This document shows positions 1-5,488 of a stretch of 15,319 nt of DNA, one piece after another (position 1 is the stretch's first letter; each line of letters opens with the position of its first letter). Origin of the DNA: Pseudomonadota bacterium. Its GTDB lineage: Bacteria; Pseudomonadota; Alphaproteobacteria; Rhodobacterales; Rhodobacteraceae. Both the position numbers and the translations under genes were made by a program. The notes under the pieces were generated by a model, which had not been told where the DNA came from, did not search any database, and saw only the letters and a program-made list of their open reading frames with translations. The DNA is taken from positions 1 to 15,319 of the forward strand of contig JACZTQ010000038.1 in assembly GCA_022573605.1 (NCBI GenBank). The letters are read 5' to 3'.

Positions 1-57
1 CCTCCCTAACCGTCCCCCCTAAGGGGGGAGGGGACCGCGTTGCGCTGGGGGGGGTGC
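1..57. repeat. C-rich/G-rich palindromic repeat, copy 1
   Basis: This stretch runs from a C-rich tract (CCTCCC, then GTCCCCCCT) through AAGGGGGGAGGGG to a further G8 tract, so it can fold into a very GC-rich hairpin. It lies directly after the stop codon of the FAH-family gene and may serve as that gene's 3' hairpin. A related stretch occurs at 8341-8395 with the same order of blocks, which points to a dispersed repeat rather than a one-off terminator. There is no T-tract. The left boundary is unknown because the window starts here. Confidence 0.5.
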
Positions 58-58
58 T

Positions 59-904
59 TCAGCTCGCCGGCAGCACGGTCTGGCGCTGGGCGCCGAGGCC
101 CTCGATGGCGAGGTCGATGACGTCGCCCGGTTGCAGGAACCTCGGCGGCTTCATGCCCAGCGCCACGCCGGGCGGCGTGCCGGTGGGGATCACGTCGCCG
201 GGCTCGAGCGTCATGAACTGGGAAATGTAGGCGACGATGTGGGGGATCGGGAAGATCATCGTCGCGGTGTTGCCGGTCTGGCGGCGCTCGCCGTTCACAT
301 CGAGGTGCATGGCCAGGTTGCCGACGTCGGCAACCTCGTCGCGGGTCACCAGCCAGGGGCCGAGAGGGCCGAAGCTGTCGTGGCTCTTGCCCTTGATCCA
401 CTGGCCGGAGCGCCTGGCCTGGAAGGTGCGCTCGGAGACGTCGTTGAAGACGGCATAGCCGGCCACGTAGGCCAGCGCGTCGGCTTCGGCCACGTTCTTG
501 GCCCGCTTGCCGATGACGATGGCGATCTCGATCTCGTAGTCGAGCGCATCCGAGCCGCGCGGGGTTTCGATGGCGTCGTTGGGGCCGGAGATCGCGGTGA
601 CCGCCTTGCCGAACAGGATCGGCTCCCCGGGGACCGCCGCGCCGGTCTCGGCGGCGTGGTCGGAGTAGTTCAGCCCGACGCAGCAGATTTTGCCGATGCG
701 TCCGACGCAGGGGCCGATGCGGGTATCCGCGGGCACGGCGGGCAGGGTGGCCGGGTCGAGGGCGCGCAGGCGCGCCAGGCCGGCCTCCGAGAGCGCCTCG
801 CCGGCGATGTCGTCGAGGTGGCCGGAGAGGTCGCGGATCACGCCGGCGGGGTCGAGCAGGGCGGGTTTTTCGGACCCCTTGGGGCCGACGCGGAGCAGTT
901 TCAT
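59..904 (-). CDS. Fumarylacetoacetate hydrolase (FAH) family protein, probable diketo-sugar-acid hydrolase
   Basis: A 281-residue enzyme of the FAH superfamily, which cleaves or hydrates C-C bonds of 2,4-diketo and related acids using a divalent metal. The metal-site pattern is visible: E124 and E126 in DYEIEIAIVIGK and D155 in NDVSER. GLNYSDHAAE (78-87, His83) and the C-terminal TGTPPGVALGMKPP region (241-254) are also typical. I chose the ATG at 904 because the family's usual N-terminus (MKLLRVGPKG) begins there and GAGGA precedes it; the 31 upstream in-frame codons run into a palindromic repeat. The gene lies 109 bp downstream of the SDR gene on the same strand. FAH plus a DHRS6-like SDR is the pairing seen in the oxidative L-fucose route (2,4-diketo-3-deoxy-L-fuconate hydrolase), so that role is inferred. 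Such proteins are often labelled ureidoglycolate lyase. Family is sure, substrate is not. Confidence 0.9.
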   Translation of the reverse strand: MKLLRVGPKGSEKPALLDPAGVIRDLSGHLDDIAGEALSEAGLARLRALDPATLPAVPADTRIGPCVGRIGKICCVGLNYSDHAAETGAAVPGEPILFGKAVTAISGPNDAIETPRGSDALDYEIEIAIVIGKRAKNVAEADALAYVAGYAVFNDVSERTFQARRSGQWIKGKSHDSFGPLGPWLVTRDEVADVGNLAMHLDVNGERRQTGNTATMIFPIPHIVAYISQFMTLEPGDVIPTGTPPGVALGMKPPRFLQPGDVIDLAIEGLGAQRQTVLPAS

Positions 905-937
905 GGGGCTATCCTCAGGGTCGGGTCTGGTTGCCAT

Positions 938-1006
938 GTCCCGGCCTTGAGCCGGGACCTCGATGGATTTTCTCGGCCGGTCGAGGCCCCGGATCAAGTC
1001 CGGGGC
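938..1006. repeat. Inverted pair of CTTGA-loop palindromes (REP-like)
   Basis: Two perfect 8-bp-stem palindromes face each other: GTCCCGGC-CTTGA-GCCGGGAC at 938-958 and GCCCCGGA-TCAAG-TCCGGGGC at 986-1006, whose loop is CTTGA on the other strand. The pair fills most of the gap between the SDR gene and the FAH gene. Palindromes of the CCGGACTTGATCCGG type are, from memory, common intergenic repeats in alphaproteobacteria. In the transcript they may stabilise the upstream message. Confidence 0.7.
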
Positions 1007-1013
1007 ATCGGAT

Positions 1014-1736
1014 TTAGCCCGACCAGCCGCCGTCGATGGTCACCGCCTGGCCGGTCATGAAGGCGCTCTCGTCGGAGGCCAGATAGACCACCAGGGCGGC
1101 GATCTCGCTTGCCTCGGCCAGCCGGCCCATGGGCTGGCGGGCGGTGAAGGCTTTCAGCGCCGCCGCATGGTCGCCGGTGGCGCGCAGCCGGTCGTGCAGC
1201 GAAGGAGTATCGACGGTGCCGGGGCAGACCGCGTTGCAGCGGATGCCTTGCGCGATGTAGTCCTTCGCCACCGCCTTGGTCAGGCCGATCACGGCGGCCT
1301 TGGTGGCGCCGTAGACGGTGCGGTTCGGGGCGCCGATGATCGAGGAGGCGGCCGAGGCCATGTTGACGATGGCGCCGCCGCCAGCCGCGAGCATCCCCGG
1401 CAGCACCGCGCGGATGGTGCGGAACATCGATTTCACGTTGAGCTCGAAAGCGAAATCCCAATCCTCCTCGGTGGCCTCCAGGATGGTGCCGTGGTGGACG
1501 AAACCGGCGCAGTTGACCAGGATGTCGGGCCGGGCGCGCGCCGCCGCGGCCTCGATCTGGGCCGGGTCGCGGGCGTCCATCAGGAAGGTCTCGGCACCCT
1601 CCAGGGTGGCCAGGGTGTCGGCGTTGATGTCGGTGGCGAAGACTTGCGCTCCCTCGCCGGCCATCGCCTCGGCGCAGGCCCGCCCGATGCCTTGTCCCGC
1701 CGCCGTCACCAGCGCCCGCTTGCCGTTCAGCCGCAT
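1014..1736 (-). CDS. Short-chain dehydrogenase/reductase, DHRS6 / 2-keto-3-deoxy-L-fuconate dehydrogenase-like
   Basis: A 240-residue classical SDR, likely NAD-dependent. Visible motifs: cofactor glycine motif TAAGQGIG (11-18), acidic D36 at the end of strand 2 (favours NAD over NADP), NCAG (75-78), and the tetrad N100, S128, Y142, K146 (YGATK). CPGTVDTPSL (171-180) and the C-terminal TGQAVTIDGGW closely recall human DHRS6/BDH2 and bacterial 2-keto-3-deoxy-L-fuconate dehydrogenases. The ATG at 1736 is preceded by GGGAG. The FAH-family gene downstream suggests the dehydrogenase makes a 2,4-diketo acid that the FAH enzyme then cleaves. The alternative is 3-hydroxybutyrate or another hydroxy-acid dehydrogenase. 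Fold and chemistry are secure; substrate is inferred. Confidence 0.92.
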   Translation of the reverse strand: MRLNGKRALVTAAGQGIGRACAEAMAGEGAQVFATDINADTLATLEGAETFLMDARDPAQIEAAAARARPDILVNCAGFVHHGTILEATEEDWDFAFELNVKSMFRTIRAVLPGMLAAGGGAIVNMASAASSIIGAPNRTVYGATKAAVIGLTKAVAKDYIAQGIRCNAVCPGTVDTPSLHDRLRATGDHAAALKAFTARQPMGRLAEASEIAALVVYLASDESAFMTGQAVTIDGGWSG

Positions 1737-1758
1737 GCCGTGTCTCCCGGAAAGTGTC

Positions 1759-1819
1759 GCCCCGGAATGAGGGTTCCGGGGCGCAGCCTAGGGGCTTGGC
1801 GGCGCTTCGCCAAGTCCCC
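1759..1819 (-). other. Two consecutive stem-loops between cyclase and SDR genes
   Basis: A perfect 9-bp stem GCCCCGGAA/TTCCGGGGC with a 6-nt loop lies at 1759-1782. A second stem, GGGGCTTGGCG (1791-1801) against CGCCAAGTCCCC (1808-1819), has one bulged base. They sit about 20 bp after the cyclase stop and before the SDR ribosome-binding site. Neither is followed by a T-run on the minus strand, so a canonical intrinsic terminator is unlikely; Rho-linked termination or mRNA-end protection is possible. The first stem resembles the GCCCCGGA palindromes at 938-1006. Confidence 0.5.
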
Positions 1820-1838
1820 GGGCAAGACTTTCCGCCGA

Positions 1839-2654
1839 TCAGACCAGCGCCATGACACGGCTCGGGCCGCCGCTGCCGCCGCGCCATTTCGGGGCGCCGA
1901 CGATCAGGGTCGCGCCCACCGCCGGCAGGTCGCCCAGATTGGCGAGGCACTCCAGCCCCCAGCGGTTGGTCGGCAGCCAGGCGTAGTGGGTGGCGAAAGT
2001 GCTCGAGATGCCGTGGTCGAGCGACAGGGTGTCGACGGCGATGCCGATCGCGCTGCTCTCCTCCAGCAGCATGGCCGCCGCCTCGACGTGGAAACCGGGG
2101 TAGTGCTGCTTGCCCTCGGCATCGGCGCCGCGGAACTTGTCGCCGTTCACATGCGCGTCCCAGCCCGAGTTCATCGCCACGCAGCAGCGCTCCGGCAGCG
2201 GGCCGTTGGCGGCGATCCAGGCCTTCAGGTCGTCCGGCGTCAGCAGGGTGTCCGGGTCGCCCGCGGCGCGCTCGCTTATATCGACGATGGCGAGCGGCGC
2301 GATCAGGTTCTCGACCGGGATCTGGGCCACGCTCTGGCCGTCGGCGGAGAAGTGCAGCGGGGCGTCGATATGGGTGCCGGTGTGCTCGTTGAGGGCCAGA
2401 TCGAACACGTTGAAGCCGTTGTCGGCGAAGGTGAACTTGGCTGTCAGGGTGATCCCGGGCACCCCGAAATAGGTCGGAAAATCGTGATGAAGCTCGTGCG
2501 TCAGGTCCATCACGCCGGTATGGCCGGCGGCGAGCGCGGGCGCGGCGGTGGCGGTCGCGGCGGCGGCCACGGCGACCGCGGGGGCGGCCTTGAACAGGTC
2601 GCGGCGGCTCAACATGCGCTGCTTGACGCTTTCGATGACGCAGTGATGGCACAT
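1839..2654 (-). CDS. Tat-exported cyclase family protein (metal-dependent hydrolase)
   Basis: A 271-residue member of the cyclase / kynurenine-formamidase-like family, marked by HTGTHIDAPLHF (91-102), which matches the family's HxGTHxDxPxH metal-binding signature. The N-terminus carries a Tat signal, SRRDLFK (16-22, arginines 17-18), then an alanine-rich hydrophobic stretch ending near LAAG (41-44), so the enzyme should be exported folded to the periplasm. The ATG at 2654 has AGGGAG just upstream; an internal Met14 is a weaker alternative. The chosen start adds MCHHC, a Cys/His cluster before the arginine pair. Family members hydrolyse amides or lactones such as N-formylkynurenine, or act on polyketide and isatin-type substrates. 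The substrate here cannot be told. It is upstream of, and co-directional with, the SDR and FAH genes. Confidence 0.88.
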   Translation of the reverse strand: MCHHCVIESVKQRMLSRRDLFKAAPAVAVAAAATATAAPALAAGHTGVMDLTHELHHDFPTYFGVPGITLTAKFTFADNGFNVFDLALNEHTGTHIDAPLHFSADGQSVAQIPVENLIAPLAIVDISERAAGDPDTLLTPDDLKAWIAANGPLPERCCVAMNSGWDAHVNGDKFRGADAEGKQHYPGFHVEAAAMLLEESSAIGIAVDTLSLDHGISSTFATHYAWLPTNRWGLECLANLGDLPAVGATLIVGAPKWRGGSGGPSRVMALV

Positions 2655-2666
2655 GGCATTTCTCCC

Positions 2667-2693
2667 TGATGAACCCGCGTTGATGAACCCGCG
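2667..2693. repeat. 14-bp direct repeat, two copies, in the cyclase leader
   Basis: TGATGAACCCGCG occurs at 2667-2679 and again at 2681-2693 with a 14-bp period, just upstream of the cyclase ribosome-binding site on the minus strand. It is probably a local slippage duplication in the 5' untranslated leader. Confidence 0.6.
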
Positions 2694-2721
2694 CGGCGCG
2701 CGAAGTTTCGTTGGCGCGAGC

Positions 2722-2749
2722 AGCTTAGCGGATTTTTCGCGAATGCCAA
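2722..2749 (-). promoter_or_regulatory. Candidate sigma-70-type promoter for the cyclase gene
   Basis: On the minus strand TTGGCA (2749-2744) is followed after 16 bp by TAAGCT (2727-2722), in a locally A/T-richer stretch, with about 60 nt to the cyclase start. The -35 match is good and the -10 match is modest. Position and spacing are the main support. Confidence 0.4.
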
Positions 2750-2777
2750 ATGACGATCCGGAGCAGACCCGGCAAGG

Positions 2778-2845
2778 GTAGGGTGTGCATTCTGCGCACC
2801 CGCCGCGTAACGGCTCTTGAAAGGTGCGCAAAATGCGCACCCTAC
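2778..2845. repeat. Inverted pair of 23-bp repeats, each itself palindromic
   Basis: A 23-bp unit at 2778-2800 (starting GTAGGGTG) recurs inverted at 2823-2845 (ending CACCCTAC), with two mismatches and a 22-bp spacer. Each unit also contains its own near-palindrome (GGTGCGCA, four bases, TGCGCACC type). The pair begins about 20 bp after the stop of the DUF6505-like gene and precedes the cyclase promoter candidate, so it could act as a bidirectional transcript end. Its form suggests a small non-coding mobile or REP-like element; no transposase is present. Confidence 0.7.
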
Positions 2846-2865
2846 AGGAGGCGCCCGGCCGCGCC

Positions 2866-3348
2866 TCAGATCTCGTCCAGCTCGCCGTGGATCGCCACCA
2901 TGTCGAGGGTCGCCGCCTTGGGCTTGATCGCCTGGAAGCTCTCCGAGACGCCGTCCTCGACCATCTCGCGGCTGACGAACAGGATGGTGTTGGGGTCGCG
3001 CTCCTCGCACAGCTCGCGCATGAAGTTGAGCTCGTCCTCGGCCACCGGGCGGGCGGCGGCGGCATCGGGGGCGCCGTAGGCCTCGACGAAATGGACCGCC
3101 AGGCGGTCGATCAGGGCGGCGTATTCGGCCTCCTCGATCTTGGCCGTGGCGATGAAGGTGGCGCGCCCGAAGCTCTCGAGCCCGAGCCAGCCGTTGGCGA
3201 AGGCCTGGCGCGGCTTGCCGGTCAGCATCGCGGGGGTCCAGTCGGAGAACTCGAAGGCGCCCGAGATCGCCCATTCGTCGGGCTGGGCGGCGAGCTCGAA
3301 GATCTGCTCGTCGGACTGGTCGAAGCGCAGGGTGCGGGCCAGCCTCAC
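2866..3348 (-). CDS. DUF6505-like conserved protein, GTG start
   Basis: A 160-residue soluble protein without signal peptide or membrane segment. It resembles the alphaproteobacterial DUF6505 family, whose function is unknown. It begins MRLARTLRFDQSD and ends HGELDEI, and contains WLGLESFGRATF near the middle. The start is GTG at 3348, sharing GTGA with the stop of the preceding gene, so translation is probably coupled. It is the last gene of a four-gene overlapping unit with Mrp. The assignment rests on resemblance and neighbours; the coding status is firm because the overlap phase matches. Confidence 0.8.
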   Translation of the reverse strand: MRLARTLRFDQSDEQIFELAAQPDEWAISGAFEFSDWTPAMLTGKPRQAFANGWLGLESFGRATFIATAKIEEAEYAALIDRLAVHFVEAYGAPDAAAARPVAEDELNFMRELCEERDPNTILFVSREMVEDGVSESFQAIKPKAATLDMVAIHGELDEI

Positions 3349-4091
3349 GAGAGGTCCTCCAGCAGGGTGGTCAGGGGGTGTATCTCGGTGGCCGTGGCGG
3401 TCTTGACCAGCATGCCGCCAAGCTCGTCCAGCCCCATGAAGGTGCCGCCCCCGAATCTATCGGCGGGCAGGTCCTCTCCCATCGCCCAGGCGCGCTCGCG
3501 CCAGGCGGCGTGGAGCGGCTGGAAGCCGTCGTCGAGCCAGCGGTTGATCCACAACAAGGTGTGGCGCGACCAGCTCTCCAGCAGCCTCAGGGGCGTGACC
3601 TCGATGCAGCCCTCCTCGATCAGGCTGGTCTGGTCGGGGCGGTTGCCCGGATCGGCTTCGGAGGGGCGCCGATAGGGCATCTCGACGCCGATCACCAGCC
3701 AGTCGGGCTCGACCGTGGGGTCGGCGGTCGAGGCGGCGGCGCGCATCGCCCCGCAATCGGCGCCGTTGACCTTGAAGATGCCGGGCCAGACGTAGTGGAC
3801 CGCGACCTCGGGCGGGGCCAGCGCGCCGAGCGCGTCGCCCAAGCCCAGCGCCACCGCGAAGGTGATGCCGATGGCGCGCTCCAGCGGCGCCTCCGGGGCC
3901 AGCACCAGGGCGGCGCGCAGCGTGGCCTGGTCGCGGGCCCAGCAGATCAGGCCCGGCTCGGCGCCGAGTGCGGCGCTGGCCACCGCCTTGGCGAACGGGT
4001 CCATGCCGGGCAGGGTCTCCTCGCCCTTGAGCAGCGGCGGGAAGCTGGGCTGCTCGTCGCCGGTTGTCGGGCCATTGATCGGGGGCGTCAT
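3345..4091 (-). CDS. Biotin/lipoate protein ligase-like protein with DUF4444-type C-terminus
   Basis: A 248-residue protein resembling the alphaproteobacterial group annotated 'biotin/lipoate A/B protein ligase family', with a C-terminal DUF4444-like region (about 185-248, including FGGGTFMGLDELGGMLVK). WPGIFKVNG (102-110) sits where biotin ligases have KWPND and the following lysine segment, but the Asp is replaced by Gly, and I see no GRGRxGRxW loop. Ligase activity is therefore doubtful; a cofactor-binding or scaffold role is as likely. The ATG at 4091 shares ATGA with the mrp stop and its own stop shares GTGA with the next start, so it is translationally coupled on both sides. The first 30 residues are low-complexity, and an internal Met30 is a possible but less likely start. 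Confidence 0.8.
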   Translation of the reverse strand: MTPPINGPTTGDEQPSFPPLLKGEETLPGMDPFAKAVASAALGAEPGLICWARDQATLRAALVLAPEAPLERAIGITFAVALGLGDALGALAPPEVAVHYVWPGIFKVNGADCGAMRAAASTADPTVEPDWLVIGVEMPYRRPSEADPGNRPDQTSLIEEGCIEVTPLRLLESWSRHTLLWINRWLDDGFQPLHAAWRERAWAMGEDLPADRFGGGTFMGLDELGGMLVKTATATEIHPLTTLLEDLS

Positions 4092-5203
4092 CCCAGCACA
4101 CCGCCCTCGACCAGCCGCTCGGCGATGTCGATGAAGGCGCGGGCCTGGGGCAGGTTGGGCTTGGCCGCGACGATCGGCGCGCCGCTGTCGCCGGAGAGCC
4201 GGATCTCGATATCCAGCGGCACCTCGCCGAGGAACGGGATGCCGAGCGCCGCCGCCTCGGCGCGGGCCCCGCCATGGCCGAAGATATGCTCCTCGTGGCC
4301 GCAACTGGAGCAGATATGGGTCGACATGTTCTCGATCATGCCGATCACCGGGACGTCGGTTTTCTTGAACATGTCCATCGCCTTGCGCACATCGAGCAGG
4401 GCCACGTCCTGGGGCGTGGAGACGAGGATCGCGCCGCTCACCTCGGCCTTCTGGGCCAGCGTCAGCTGGACATCCCCGGTGCCCGGCGGCAGGTCGATCA
4501 GGAGCACGTCGAGGCGGCCCCACTGGACCTGGCCCAGCATCTGCTGCAAGGCTCCCATCAGCATCGGGCCGCGCCAGATCACCGCCTCGCCCTCGGGCAC
4601 CATGAAGCCCATCGACATGATGGTGACGCCGTGGTTGCGCAACGGCAGGATGATCTTGCCGTCGGGCGAGGAGGGGCGCCCGGTGATGCCCATCATGCGC
4701 GGCTGCGAGGGGCCGTAGACGTCGGCGTCGAGCAGGCCGACGCGCATGCCCTGGGCGGTCAGCGCCACCGCGAGGTTGGCGGTGACGGTGGACTTGCCGA
4801 CCCCGCCCTTGCCCGAGGCGATGGCGATGATGTGGTCGACGCCGGGGATGCGCTTGTCGGCCGGGACCGTCGGCTTCGGGCGGCCGAGGCCGAGATCGGG
4901 GGGCGGGCCCTTGGGCGTCGCCGGTTGGCTCGGCTCAGGCGTGGCGGCCGGAGTGGCGGAGTGGGCGGTCAGCACGGCGGAGACCTTCTCGACCCCGGAG
5001 AGCTTCTCGACCGCCGCCACTGCCGCCACGCGCAGCGGTTCCATCGCCGCGCCCTTGGCCGGGTCGACTTCGATCACGAAGCTGACGTTGCCGCCGCTGA
5101 CCGTGATTGACTTGGCCATGCCGGCGGCGATCAGGTCCTTGCCCTGGTCGGGGTCGACGATCTTGCCGAGCGCGGCGACGATATCCTCGCGGGTAACGGT
5201 CAT
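4088..5203 (-). CDS. mrp: Mrp/ApbC/NBP35-family Fe-S cluster carrier ATPase
   Basis: A 371-residue P-loop ATPase that binds a labile [4Fe-4S] cluster between subunits and delivers it to target proteins in the cytoplasm. An N-terminal MIP18/DUF59-like domain (about 1-80) is followed by a Pro/Ala-rich linker (82-110) and the ATPase domain. Visible motifs: deviant Walker A GKGGVGKS (131-138), LLDADVYGPSQPRMMG (157-172), IDLPPGTGD (236-244), and the cluster-binding CxxC (C298, C301 in ICSSCG). Length and order are typical for bacterial Mrp. The start at 5203 overlaps the DUF6494-like stop by ATGA, and its stop overlaps the next start by ATGA. The Fe-S-rich proteins encoded upstream and divergently are plausible clients. 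Confidence 0.97.
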   Translation of the reverse strand: MTVTREDIVAALGKIVDPDQGKDLIAAGMAKSITVSGGNVSFVIEVDPAKGAAMEPLRVAAVAAVEKLSGVEKVSAVLTAHSATPAATPEPSQPATPKGPPPDLGLGRPKPTVPADKRIPGVDHIIAIASGKGGVGKSTVTANLAVALTAQGMRVGLLDADVYGPSQPRMMGITGRPSSPDGKIILPLRNHGVTIMSMGFMVPEGEAVIWRGPMLMGALQQMLGQVQWGRLDVLLIDLPPGTGDVQLTLAQKAEVSGAILVSTPQDVALLDVRKAMDMFKKTDVPVIGMIENMSTHICSSCGHEEHIFGHGGARAEAAALGIPFLGEVPLDIEIRLSGDSGAPIVAAKPNLPQARAFIDIAERLVEGGVLG

Positions 5204-5397
5204 TCGGCGCCTCCGGTGCTGATCTCGCCCTCGATCACGTGCTCCATGCCAATCTCCGGGATGGTGATCACGGCGCGGACCTTGACCGGGCCGGTGGGCG
5301 CGGCGGCGCGCACCGCCTGTTCGATCTGCTGTTGCGCGGTCACGCCGACCTGTTTGAGGAATTTTCGCATCGACATGTTGAAAGCGTCCTGGTCCAT
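5200..5397 (-). CDS. DUF6494-like small protein
   Basis: A 65-residue protein beginning MDQDAFNMSMRKFLKQVGV, close to the alphaproteobacterial DUF6494 family (unknown function) usually found next to mrp. I chose the ATG at 5397 because GGGAGG lies 7 nt upstream; the in-frame ATG at 5412 would place that ribosome-binding site inside the gene. The N-terminal half looks helical (KQVGVTAQQQIEQAVRAA) and the C-terminal half is strand-like (VKVRAVITIPEIG, then HVIEGEI), suggesting a small alpha/beta fold. There is no Cys, so it does not bind a cluster through thiols. It is the first gene of the overlapping mrp unit. Confidence 0.85.
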   Translation of the reverse strand: MDQDAFNMSMRKFLKQVGVTAQQQIEQAVRAAAPTGPVKVRAVITIPEIGMEHVIEGEISTGGAE

Positions 5398-5433
5398 CTG
5401 GTGGCCTCCCATCGCTGGCGGCGGAACCGCATT

Positions 5434-5474
5434 CGGTTGCCGGGATTGGTGGTGCGCGGCAACCGGGTTGTCAA
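5434..5474 (-). promoter_or_regulatory. Promoter candidate embedded in a 9-bp inverted repeat
   Basis: On the minus strand a perfect -35 hexamer TTGACA (5474-5469) is followed after 18 bp by ACCAAT (5450-5445, 3 of 6 to consensus). A perfect inverted repeat, CGGTTGCCG (5465-5457) and CGGCAACCG (5442-5434), brackets the -10 with 14 bp between arms. It lies between the stop of the Fe-S protein and the DUF6494-like start. It may be a regulated internal promoter, or the repeat may only form an RNA hairpin of the read-through transcript. Confidence 0.4.
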
Positions 5475-5488
5475 GGGCGGGCGGTGCG

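Noticed and set aside
963..2669. Plus-strand open frame of 568 codons opposite the SDR and cyclase genes
   Set aside because: It overlaps two recognised genes antisense, runs through palindromic repeats, and shows low-complexity Gly/Arg/His composition.
2655..3065. N-terminal extension of the cyclase into the DUF6505-like gene
   Set aside because: The extension is antisense-free but out of frame with the DUF6505-like gene, crosses the inverted repeat, and bypasses the AGGGAG and Tat signal at the chosen start.
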